NCBI GenBank assembly: GCA_021298595.1
Contig: JAJTHL010000013.1
Coordinates: forward strand, 1 to 59,154
DNA from: Alphaproteobacteria bacterium
GTDB lineage: Bacteria; Pseudomonadota; Alphaproteobacteria; Caedimonadales; UBA1908
Reading direction: 5' to 3'
DNA length: 59,154 nt
Part shown: positions 8,764 to 16,398 of the stretch, one piece after another
How positions within the stretch are numbered: position 1 is the first letter of the stretch
Layout: each line of letters opens with the position of its first letter
The notes under the pieces: model-generated
What the model saw: the letters and a program-made list of their open reading frames with translations, nothing else
The model's database searches: none
What the model was told of the DNA's origin: nothing
Program-made: the position numbers and the translations under genes

Positions 8764-9597
8764 CTAGCTGTCCTTTTTATCTGCAATCTTTAGCCCAAAG
8801 GGCGCATAAAGCTCTTTTCCGTCTATTTTGACCTGTACAAAAAACTTAATAAAATTAACCTCACCCGGCTCTAGATGAAAGGAAAGATCGGGTCCACCAC
8901 GATCGCTGTCTTTGGTGGGCTCTGCTCCCATGGGATGGATGTGAATGAGCGTCTCAAAATCATCGCCGAAGCCCACAAGATGCCCGTACGCTCCCATGAG
9001 CGGCTCGAGGGTTGTCACAGGACGCCCTTTCTCATCGGTGATCTTCACCACCCCGCGAACCGCCTGACCCTTTTCAAGGGGGCCCTCAAATTGCAGGGTA
9101 AAACGATGCCCATCCACCACGGCGTCACGGGTATCGTCTGTCTCACGTTTTTGGCCCCCCTTTCCCTCTTGCAACATGGTGGTGGCGTACTCTTGCCGGT
9201 CCGTTGAAAAGGGATGCAAATCTGCCCACAGCTTATAAGGGGTGTCCTTTAGTTTTGGCTCCCAGGTAAAGGAATACTCGCCCGGTGTTTTCGTGGGTAC
9301 CGGGTGACTATGGGTGTAATCCGATAAAGACGGATCAATGATTAGCAGATGAATTTTTTGGGTATGGACTTCTTTCAAATTATCCAAGGTAACAGGCTTG
9401 GCGTCCTTCGCTGTCGAAAGCGTCAAGAGCACTTGTGACGATCCTTCTACTCTTTGAGTCTTTGCAATAACGGTGGCAGGACCGACACCACGATCCTCGT
9501 GAGGCATGACGGCATGCGCTCCGTTGCTGTGACTCGCACACAGCGACGCGGCGCACAGAAGGCCTCCAAAAACAAGCGCATGATAAACACAATGCAT
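8764..9597 (-). CDS. Secreted His-rich beta-sandwich protein, unknown role
   Basis: 277 residues from the ATG at 9597, chosen because AAGGGAGG lies 6-8 bases upstream; an in-frame start 10 codons earlier lacks a site. A signal peptide is clear (about 1-21, ending near CASHS). The mature part has two predicted all-beta halves rich in His and acidic residues, with DYTHSHPVP in the first half, then GAYGHLVGFGDDFETLIHIH and GPDLSFHLEPGEVNFIKFF. The second half resembles YtkA/FixH-like secreted domains seen near metal-handling genes. Metal binding in the periplasm is plausible but not shown. No partner gene is adjacent. Confidence 0.6.
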   Translation of the reverse strand: MHCVYHALVFGGLLCAASLCASHSNGAHAVMPHEDRGVGPATVIAKTQRVEGSSQVLLTLSTAKDAKPVTLDNLKEVHTQKIHLLIIDPSLSDYTHSHPVPTKTPGEYSFTWEPKLKDTPYKLWADLHPFSTDRQEYATTMLQEGKGGQKRETDDTRDAVVDGHRFTLQFEGPLEKGQAVRGVVKITDEKGRPVTTLEPLMGAYGHLVGFGDDFETLIHIHPMGAEPTKDSDRGGPDLSFHLEPGEVNFIKFFVQVKIDGKELYAPFGLKIADKKDS

Positions 9598-9675
9598 TTC
9601 ATTCCTCCCTTGGGTTTTGTTAAGCATACAAAAGGGATGAGATCATGACTATTAGAATTTTGTGTTTTTAAGAAG

Positions 9676-9752
<77 letters not shown>

Positions 9753-9770
9753 AATAGGGAAGATAGGCAT

Positions 9771-9799
9771 TGATTACCTGACATTGTGGTAGGTGTCAA
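9771..9799 (-). promoter_or_regulatory. Promoter of tRNA-Asp
   Basis: On the minus strand TTGACA (9799-9794), a 17-base spacer and TAATCA (9776-9771), about 18 bases before the first tRNA base. Spacing and position fit a stable-RNA promoter. Confidence 0.65.
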
Positions 9800-9831
9800 G
9801 GGCTTGTTCCAAGATTCGATCTTTTTTTATT

Positions 9832-9859
9832 TTGACATAAAAGCCCACAAATTTATAAA
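9832..9859 (+). promoter_or_regulatory. Upstream plus-strand promoter
   Basis: TTGACA (9832-9837), a 16-base spacer and TATAAA (9854-9859). It points towards the large exported protein at 10076 and would give a leader of about 210 bases. It is the first of two tandem strong promoters before that gene. No separate small RNA with a terminator was found between them. Confidence 0.5.
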
Positions 9860-9979
9860 TCGCGGTCCTGTATCTTTGATAAAGCCCTAGGTTCATTGCG
9901 AATCACTGCCGCGCACCGCGCCAAAATGCAGCGCCTTCATAAGACAAAGCCCTTATTCAAAATTAGCAATTTAAAAAAT

Positions 9980-10008
9980 TTGACAAATGGTTGAAAAGAA
10001 CCTAAATA
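9980..10008 (+). promoter_or_regulatory. Proximal promoter of the WASP-like protein gene
   Basis: A consensus TTGACA (9980-9985), a 17-base spacer and TAAATA (10003-10008). Transcription should start near 10015, about 60 bases before the ATG. A ribosome site AAAGGA lies just before the start codon. The near-perfect match suggests strong expression. Confidence 0.7.
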
Positions 10009-10075
10009 CATACTGTCAATTAGGAAAAGTGCGCCGCACGCGTGAGCGCCCCTATATTTTTGAGGATAAAAGGAC

Positions 10076-12556
10076 ATGACTCGTTCAAAGAAAAACCTGA
10101 GTATTTTAGCAGCTCTTTTGCTTGGAAGCTCAATGATTGTGGCAGAAGCTGAGGCACGTGATGCTAAAGTTCTGTCGCTCTCTCGTGAACGTGTGGGGCT
10201 CAAATTTAGTCGCAAGGCGTCTTCTTTAAAAAGCTTGAGGCTAAAAACTGTTGATCAGGCGCTATACCAAGATAACTTAGAGGGGCACGATATTATTTCC
10301 CGGGCCTTAATGGCGCGCACATACGAGTCCACCCACTACGGATCTTCCCTTAACACAGGCGCTATGCACTTTGAAACAGGCAAAGGCCGCACCAAAGATA
10401 CGCCCAACATGAAGCGTGTTAATGCACACGGCATCAAGTCTGTCGGTCATGATGCATCACCTGTCGATCAAACTGCTTCCAAAGCATCCCCACAAGTGCT
10501 ACGTGGTTCATCCAGCCAGCACAACCAGCAGCACGAGCCTCACCCTGCTCCTGTAGGCCCAAACGTTGCAGACAAGGAAAACATACCGCAAAAAAATCCA
10601 AACCCTGTTTCTCTTCAAAAGACAACAGACGGTCGTGCTTTTTCTGAAAAAAATGACCCCACGAGCGTGAGCGTTCCCCAAGCCTTTCTTAAAGAGTCAA
10701 TTTCCTCCAAGAGGTCTCACCAAGAGGAATCGCCAAAGGATGAAAGGTCACAAAACGGCCTTATTGCCGTTGACAAACAAGTTGTTCAAGGTCAAAAACT
10801 GGCTGCTCCTGTGCAAATAACGCCTGACCTAGAGCAAGACAAGCAAAACTTGTTCATCCTTGATCACACCGAAATGGTTTCTCCTTCCGCGCCAAAAGCT
10901 CCTCCGGCTCCCCCCGCTCCTCCAGCAGAAAAGTTACTTAATAAGGGTAAACCCGCAGGCAGCCCCAATTTCTTAAAGGATCTTCAAAATAAGAACCTTA
11001 AAAAAGTGGCCGACCACAAACCCAAGGGGGCACAAGGCAATCTTCAAGACCAGCTCCTTGCTGAACTCATAGGTGCACGCAAACCTCGAAATAATGGACG
11101 TGCTAATGCGTCACAAGGAGAGGTAAACCCGGATCCAGAATCCGTTGGCTTCCGCTTTAATCTTCGCAAGGTAAACGCGCGGGACCAAAACCGTTTTGCA
11201 AAAAGGTTGAATGGCGAAGTCTTTGACGACGAAAGTGGGTCTGCAGGACAAAACGCTTTTGCAAAATTGGGCCGTAACACCAAAGCCACAGTTCAAGTTG
11301 ATGCACGCGACATTGCACGAGAGGCTACTTTTAAACGGCCTCTATTGCGTAAAGTTGCCGAAGAAGAGAAAAATAAGTTCAAGCGTGATCTTCAAGAGAA
11401 TCCACAAGATCACTCGAGCGCTGTTGTTGGCATGATGATCGGCGACAGCGGCACCGTCAACAGAACAGCCCTTGCAACTCATGCCCAAGGAAACCAAAAA
11501 GTTTTGCAGAGCGTCAAATACCAACGCCCAGTGCTCCGCAAGGTAAATCCAGATGAGCAAAACAAATTTGCAAGAGAGGTTGCAGAGAAGAAAGTCGCGA
11601 ATGCAGGACAAACACTTGCCGAAAATGTGACGGCAGTACACCGTAATGATGGCGGCGCTGGTGAGGTTAAGGCCCGCGCCACCCATGCTCAGAAGGCCGT
11701 GGGTGTCATTGCAGATCTCAAGTCTGGCTTTGATCTTAAGTCTCTTTTGCGGCCCACATTTGCGAGGCCTACAGATCAAACAGGAAGCCTGGCACATCAA
11801 CCTTCAAATGCTGTCTCACCTCAGGCTTCATCACAGCCTTCAGCTGTGCCAACACAGCCTAAGCTGAGCCCGCCCAAGCTAATGGTCAGCAGTCGCCCTG
11901 TGCCTCCTGCCCCTAAGATGTCAGACAAGGCCACAAAACACTTTGCCCTAGTTACCTTAAGCGTGGACGGTGGCGCTAACGAAGAGAATGCCAACCGTAT
12001 GGCCCACTTTGAGTCTACTAAGGACTTTAAGAAAGATCTTGTTTCTGACAATCCCATGGCACGTCTGAAGAAGACCAATACAGCTGCGAGTCAAGAATCA
12101 GCCCAAGCCATTCTGCGTGAACAAGAGATCGCGTTCCAGCAGGAAGCAGCGTTGCGTAAAGTTGAGTTGGCTCACCAGGCAAGGCTTGAAAAAGAACGCC
12201 TTGAGCGAGAGCGTGAAGCAGAGGAAGCGCGCCTCCTTCAGGCACGCGTCCTTGAGCAGCAAGCTTTAGCGGTCAAAAACGCTAAGACTGGCTCAGGTAT
12301 GGGCGATATCCTTGACTTTATTAGTCGCAACAAAACTAAGGATGGATCTGCTGCAGGGTTTGGCTTGAAGAAGGTTGTGAAAGAAAATCCTAAGGATCTT
12401 AAAAAGCCACAGCCTAAGACAATATTGAAGCAACTACAAGATGATCCTACCGCAGACGCTGGTGATCTTTTGCGTGCGACACTTGCAGCACGTTCAGGTG
12501 CCATTCACGGCGATCCTGATGAAAGTGACGATGAGGATGGTGATTTCTGGGATTAA
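10076..12556 (+). CDS. Exported WASP/RickA-like candidate actin nucleation-promoting factor
   Basis: 826 residues, mostly predicted disordered. A Sec signal peptide covers about 1-28 (cleavage near AEAEA). Then come a low-complexity region to about 265, a polyproline stretch at 269-284 (KAPPAPPAPPAE) and seven L(K/R)K(V/T) motifs: 308-311, 363-366, 424-427, 487-490, 664-667, 693-696 and 764-767. Several follow a short amphipathic helix, as in WH2 actin-binding motifs (for example NFLKDLQNKNLKKVADH, 298-314). Three motifs form repeats ending in E/D-x-NKF/NRF. A second Pro-rich segment (590-614) and a charged coiled coil (684-734) follow. The C-terminus (797-826) has DLLRATLAARSGAIH and then an acidic tail ending DFWD. 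This resembles the central-acidic region of N-WASP, where RS-x-AIH and an acidic tail with Trp bind the Arp2/3 complex. The order polyproline, WH2, central, acidic is that of nucleation-promoting factors. The function is inferred; the route across the outer membrane is unknown. Confidence 0.65.
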   Translation: MTRSKKNLSILAALLLGSSMIVAEAEARDAKVLSLSRERVGLKFSRKASSLKSLRLKTVDQALYQDNLEGHDIISRALMARTYESTHYGSSLNTGAMHFETGKGRTKDTPNMKRVNAHGIKSVGHDASPVDQTASKASPQVLRGSSSQHNQQHEPHPAPVGPNVADKENIPQKNPNPVSLQKTTDGRAFSEKNDPTSVSVPQAFLKESISSKRSHQEESPKDERSQNGLIAVDKQVVQGQKLAAPVQITPDLEQDKQNLFILDHTEMVSPSAPKAPPAPPAPPAEKLLNKGKPAGSPNFLKDLQNKNLKKVADHKPKGAQGNLQDQLLAELIGARKPRNNGRANASQGEVNPDPESVGFRFNLRKVNARDQNRFAKRLNGEVFDDESGSAGQNAFAKLGRNTKATVQVDARDIAREATFKRPLLRKVAEEEKNKFKRDLQENPQDHSSAVVGMMIGDSGTVNRTALATHAQGNQKVLQSVKYQRPVLRKVNPDEQNKFAREVAEKKVANAGQTLAENVTAVHRNDGGAGEVKARATHAQKAVGVIADLKSGFDLKSLLRPTFARPTDQTGSLAHQPSNAVSPQASSQPSAVPTQPKLSPPKLMVSSRPVPPAPKMSDKATKHFALVTLSVDGGANEENANRMAHFESTKDFKKDLVSDNPMARLKKTNTAASQESAQAILREQEIAFQQEAALRKVELAHQARLEKERLEREREAEEARLLQARVLEQQALAVKNAKTGSGMGDILDFISRNKTKDGSAAGFGLKKVVKENPKDLKKPQPKTILKQLQDDPTADAGDLLRATLAARSGAIHGDPDESDDEDGDFWD

Positions 12557-12564
12557 TCTTCCTT

Positions 12565-12596
12565 AAAAAAGGCCGGTGGGAACACCGGCCTTTTTT
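12565..12596 (+). terminator. Rho-independent terminator
   Basis: A-run, stem GGCCGGTG (12571-12578), loop GGAA, CACCGGCC (12583-12590), then six Ts. Flanking A and T runs make it work on both strands. It ends the unit of the WASP-like gene. Confidence 0.93.
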
Positions 12597-12651
12597 GTTT
12601 CTGACCTTTCTTTTCATCAAGCGATCGTTGACCTTTTTTTCCTTGTCTGGC

Positions 12652-14043
12652 ATGATTCCGTGTTTGTTAACCTCAGGAGCTTTGATTTTCATTCTTACCG
12701 TATTAAAAGACTTTCTGTCTTTCACAGTTGTTGTCCCCCTTGTGACCTTAGTCGGCGGCTATTTCACCTACAAACTTCGAGGTATTCAGTTTAGAAAACT
12801 TGGCCTTGCCGTGCGCCTCATCAGTCCCAAAGGAAGTGATGCCGGGATATCCTCCTTTGGCGCCATTGCAGCCGTCTTAGGGGGCAACCTTGGTACCGGC
12901 AATATCGCGGGGATTGCCGTGGCGCTAACAACCGGCGGACCTGGATCCCTTTTTTGGATGTGGACCATGGCCTTTCTTGGTAGCATCCTAAAGTATGTAG
13001 GATCTTATCTGGGTGTTTCTTACCGCGAAATGAATAACAAAGGTCAATACGTGGGTGGTCCCATGTATTATTTAAGCAAAGGTCTTAAAAAGCCTTTCAT
13101 GGCTTATGTGTATTGCATCCTGCTCATATTGGGGGCCGTTACCACGGGTAATATTGTCCAGGTGAACTCTCTCACGCTACCCCTCACCGAGGCTGGCTAC
13201 TCGCCTCTTTATGTGAGCCTTCTCATGGCTCTTCTCCTTGCAGGCACAACCCTTGGTGGCATGCAGCGCTTTTCCCATGTGGTCTCCGCCATTGTTCCCT
13301 TTATGGCCCTTGCCTATCTTGTGACATGCGGTTACATCCTGGCGGGCCATACAGCTCAAATTTTGCCCGCTCTCAAAACGATTGTCGACTCAGCCTTCGA
13401 CCTTAAGCCCCTAGCGGGGGGTGCTGCCGGTTACGGCGTCTTTGTGGCTCTCCAATCTGGGTTTGACCGGGGGCTTTTCGCCACGGACTCTGGCCTTGGG
13501 CTTGCTGCCATTTTGCATGCTCCCGTGACAACCCAAAGCGATAAAGTTCCCTCCAACGCCATTGCCCAAGGCATCATGAGCGTGCTCTCGCCTCTCATCG
13601 TCATGTGTGTGTGCATGCTGACAGGTCTTGTCTTGATGGTCACGAAGGCTTGGCAGATCCCAGGCCTTGAAAGCACCAATCAATGCATGGAAGCTTTTTG
13701 CGTGGGACTCGGGCACTCTAGTGCTGGCTTCATTGTGCTTGTGACCTTGTTCTTTTTCGCCTTTACAACGGTTCTTACCTGGGCCTTTTGTGCTGGACGC
13801 GCTGTTGCCTACCTTATGGGTGAAGAAGCTAACAAATGGTTTCAAGTTTTCTTTGTCTGCGTTGTCCCCATCGGCGGCGTCCTCTCTGTCTCTCTGGCGT
13901 GGCAAATGGCCGATATCTTCTTGAACTTGATGCTTCTTTTGAACATGGTTGGCCTTTGGGGCTTGAGAAGGCCCGTCATCGAGCACACGCGCGTGTTTTT
14001 AGAAGGACGCTTCATAAAAAGTAAGCACGCAAAAGATGACTAG
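12652..14043 (+). CDS. Sodium:alanine/glycine symporter (AGCS family)
   Basis: 463 residues from the ATG at 12652. An open frame starts earlier at a TTG (12595), but that lies inside the terminator. About 10-11 hydrophobic segments. AGCS family signatures are GAIAAVLGGNLGTGNIAG, GGPGSLFWMWTMAFLG, NKGQYVGGPMYYL, FDRGLFATDSGLGLAAILHA and AFTTVLTWAFCAGRA. It imports alanine, glycine or a related small amino acid with Na+ across the inner membrane. A paralogue lies at 48564-49904. A small lipoprotein gene overlaps its 3' end by 8 bases. Confidence 0.93.
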   Translation: MIPCLLTSGALIFILTVLKDFLSFTVVVPLVTLVGGYFTYKLRGIQFRKLGLAVRLISPKGSDAGISSFGAIAAVLGGNLGTGNIAGIAVALTTGGPGSLFWMWTMAFLGSILKYVGSYLGVSYREMNNKGQYVGGPMYYLSKGLKKPFMAYVYCILLILGAVTTGNIVQVNSLTLPLTEAGYSPLYVSLLMALLLAGTTLGGMQRFSHVVSAIVPFMALAYLVTCGYILAGHTAQILPALKTIVDSAFDLKPLAGGAAGYGVFVALQSGFDRGLFATDSGLGLAAILHAPVTTQSDKVPSNAIAQGIMSVLSPLIVMCVCMLTGLVLMVTKAWQIPGLESTNQCMEAFCVGLGHSSAGFIVLVTLFFFAFTTVLTWAFCAGRAVAYLMGEEANKWFQVFFVCVVPIGGVLSVSLAWQMADIFLNLMLLLNMVGLWGLRRPVIEHTRVFLEGRFIKSKHAKDD

Positions 14044-14338
14044 CAGGCCCTATCAAGAAAAACGATTGATACGTTTTTCCCTTGCCTGTCTTGCTGTCTT
14101 GGGGGGGTGCTCTTGCGTAGCAAAGGCAAAAAACCCCAGCACCTTAGGGGAGGAGTCAACTACTCCTCCCCCTCTTTCTCATCCCGTGAGCCCAGCGCTT
14201 ACAGAGCAAGAAGCAGAGCAGCGACGTCAACAAGCGTCGGCCTTTCTCATGCGCGCTGTGTTTGGAGAGACAAGACAGGGGCATGCTGCTCCCTTTGAGG
14301 AAACGCCGATTGTTGAACAACCCAGGAGCCCGCGTTGA
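14036..14338 (+). CDS. Small predicted lipoprotein
   Basis: 100 residues. A basic N-terminus and hydrophobic stretch end in the lipobox LGGC (Cys25), so membrane lipidation is likely. The mature part is short, Pro- and charge-rich (TPPPLSHPVSPALTEQEAEQ) and matches no family I recognise. The start overlaps the symporter stop by 8 bases, which implies translational coupling. Confidence 0.6.
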   Translation: MTSRPYQEKRLIRFSLACLAVLGGCSCVAKAKNPSTLGEESTTPPPLSHPVSPALTEQEAEQRRQQASAFLMRAVFGETRQGHAAPFEETPIVEQPRSPR

Positions 14339-14387
14339 AAACGCTAAGAAAACATTTCCTAGATAAACCTCTCTCACGCTTAAATCA

Positions 14388-14831
14388 TCATAGGACGCAG
14401 CGCCCCTTGAACCATTGCTTGAAAGCGGCACACTTTTTTTCTCCATTAAAATCATAGGTCTTCGCTTCAGCAAGGCATTCTTTGTAGCGCGCCTGAAGAC
14501 GCTCCTTACAAGCTTCTATTTCAGCAGGCTCTTGGTGGGCAGGCTCTGGGGGAAGAATTTTACTCATATCAAATTTAGCAAGCGCCTTGCCCGAAGGCCC
14601 TGTCACTTTACGCGCATACGCATCGATGGGAGAAAGTGGCGGGGGAGGCGGCACGTGAGTGACTTCTTTTTGTTTTTCTTTAGCCTTAAGGGCTTGGGCG
14701 CTTTCTCCTGACGCAGAGGTCAAGGCTTCTTCTTTTTTGTGAAGGGTATCGCTTTGAGGGGAGGACGCCAACGCGGTGCTCCCCATAAACAGAAACGATC
14801 CCACAATTCCCAACAAGCTTCTTCTTTTCAT
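14388..14831 (-). CDS. Small exported protein with twin CX10C motif
   Basis: 147 residues from the ATG at 14831 (AAGGA site 8 bases upstream). An in-frame ATG 8 codons earlier is less likely. The signal peptide is about 1-22 (GSTALASS). A Lys/Glu-rich linker and PPPPPLSP follow. The C-terminal 45 residues hold four cysteines as two CX10C pairs, CKERLQARYKEC and CAAFKQWFKGRC, separated by 14 residues. This spacing resembles the helical hairpin of mitochondrial CHCH proteins (CX9C/CX10C) and suggests two disulfides in the periplasm. No specific function is assigned. Its neighbour dsbD could supply thiol chemistry. Confidence 0.6.
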   Translation of the reverse strand: MKRRSLLGIVGSFLFMGSTALASSPQSDTLHKKEEALTSASGESAQALKAKEKQKEVTHVPPPPPLSPIDAYARKVTGPSGKALAKFDMSKILPPEPAHQEPAEIEACKERLQARYKECLAEAKTYDFNGEKKCAAFKQWFKGRCVL

Positions 14832-14847
14832 CTTGTTTCCTTGACGT

Positions 14848-15696
14848 TTATGCAACGTTCAAACCCGTTTTTTTATCACCCGAGGCAAGAATCTCCTCAA
14901 AGAAGGCCTCTAGCTCTTTATTGACCGACTCTGGTTGCTCAACACACGGTACATGGCCGGCTCTTGGAACCACCGAATAGCGGGCTTTGGGTGTGAGCTC
15001 CGTCATCTGGCGTGTTTCTTCCAAGGGACGCAGCATGTCGTCCTCACCCACCATATATAGGGTTGGCACTGACAACGAGCGTAATTCCTCTAAATAGTCA
15101 GGCCTGTTATACATGCCCTTCCCTACGGCCGTGATGGTGGGGACGTTGGCAAAGGAAATCGCCGAAAGAGAGCGCTTAAAGCGCGTGATGAGATCGGGAT
15201 TTGTATTATAAGTATGCGGCCCAAAAATATAAGGGGCAATTAACTCTACCAGTTCAGGGGCAAAAAATTCAGCCCGCGCCACAGCGTCCATCATGGGCAG
15301 GTACTCGTTTTGCTTCTCAACCGACTCCGCCCCTAGGTAAGAGCTCATCACCACAAGTCCTTTAAAGGCATAGGGATGATCGTGGGCCATACGGGCGCCG
15401 ATCAACCCGCCCGTGGACAGACCCACATAAAAGCAACTCTTAATATCGAGAGCTTCTATGAAGGCCCAAAAATCCTTTGCCAGCTGATCCACGGAAATTT
15501 CTGTTTCTAGCCTCGTCCCACTCTCCCCGTGACCCCATATGTCAGGCACGATACACCGGTAATTTTTGGAAAAATGCTCAACTTGAGGCCACCACATCTC
15601 CCCAGACCAAAACAAGGTATGGGCGAAAATTACAGGAAAGCCTGCACCATACTCTCTGTAAGAAAAGTCACAATCACGAATGGTGACACGTGGCAT
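14848..15696 (-). CDS. Alpha/beta hydrolase
   Basis: 282 residues from the ATG at 15696, which has GGGAGG 6-7 bases upstream. Alpha/beta-hydrolase fold: oxyanion region around FAHTLFWSGEMW, DIWGHGES, nucleophile elbow GLSTGG, acid in GEDDML and catalytic His in RAGHVP. The cap-region sequence resembles general esterase/lactonase members; the substrate is unknown. No signal peptide, so cytoplasmic. The small CX10C gene is 16 bases downstream on the same strand. Confidence 0.85.
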   Translation of the reverse strand: MPRVTIRDCDFSYREYGAGFPVIFAHTLFWSGEMWWPQVEHFSKNYRCIVPDIWGHGESGTRLETEISVDQLAKDFWAFIEALDIKSCFYVGLSTGGLIGARMAHDHPYAFKGLVVMSSYLGAESVEKQNEYLPMMDAVARAEFFAPELVELIAPYIFGPHTYNTNPDLITRFKRSLSAISFANVPTITAVGKGMYNRPDYLEELRSLSVPTLYMVGEDDMLRPLEETRQMTELTPKARYSVVPRAGHVPCVEQPESVNKELEAFFEEILASGDKKTGLNVA

Positions 15697-15748
15697 CACT
15701 TCACCTCCCATCATTATTATTATGACTTACTATGTTAAAGGATAATAT

Positions 15749-16315
15749 CTAGGCGTGTCCAGCATCAAAGGATAAAAGTTCTGGGTGGATTCCCAGTTTG
15801 TCAAAGGCTTTTTTCCACTTGTCTTGATCGGGCGTAAAGAATAGCAAATCCGCGTCAGGACGTGTCATGACAAGCCAGCTATTTTGCTGGAGCTCACCCT
15901 CAAGTTGTCCTGCCATCCAGCCCGCGTACCCCAGGGCGCAGATGCTTTGACGTGGGCCTTTGTGCTGACCCATGGCGATCAAAATCTCAAGGGTGGCAGA
16001 CAAACACAAGTGCTCATCGATTTGGAGTGTGCCGTCTTGTTTGTAATCATCGGAATGAAGAATAAACCCTCTGCCCATCTCAATGGGCCCCCCGAGGTAA
16101 ATAGGTTTTGTTGTAAGCTCTTGGTCGTTATTATCAAGGCCTAGCTGCCCCATGAGGTCAGCTACATTTTGGCTTTCAAGGGGTTTGTTGATAATAAGTC
16201 CCATGGCGCCCATGTCATCATGACCGCAGATGTACACAAGACTCTGGGCAAAGCGCGTATCTTGCATGTGAGGCATGGCAATGAGCAAGGTTCCCGTTAA
16301 GGTTTTGTTTGGCAT
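15749..16315 (-). CDS. yqgE: YqgE/AlgH (UPF0301) family protein
   Basis: 188 residues, typical length. Conserved segments are LTGTLLIAMPHMQDTRFAQS, VYICGHDDMGAMGLIINKPL, IYLGGPIEMGRGFILHS and ALGYAGWMAGQLEGELQQNSW. The family is widespread in proteobacteria; its biochemical role is unsettled. The start has GGGAG upstream and the gene is divergent from dsbD. Confidence 0.95.
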   Translation of the reverse strand: MPNKTLTGTLLIAMPHMQDTRFAQSLVYICGHDDMGAMGLIINKPLESQNVADLMGQLGLDNNDQELTTKPIYLGGPIEMGRGFILHSDDYKQDGTLQIDEHLCLSATLEILIAMGQHKGPRQSICALGYAGWMAGQLEGELQQNSWLVMTRPDADLLFFTPDQDKWKKAFDKLGIHPELLSFDAGHA

Positions 16316-16398
16316 TTGCTCCCTAGCGCCTCCCCCTTGGTTTTTTTTTATAACCTAGCTAAACTCAATACTTCTACGGCATGCAGGAGCCAGCTTGA

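Noticed and set aside
12595-12651. TTG start for the first symporter
   Set aside because: It lies in the T-run of the upstream terminator, so it would not be reliably transcribed.
13411-13986. 191-codon minus-strand frame inside the first symporter
   Set aside because: Antisense shadow of a membrane protein, giving an unrealistic His/Lys-rich product.
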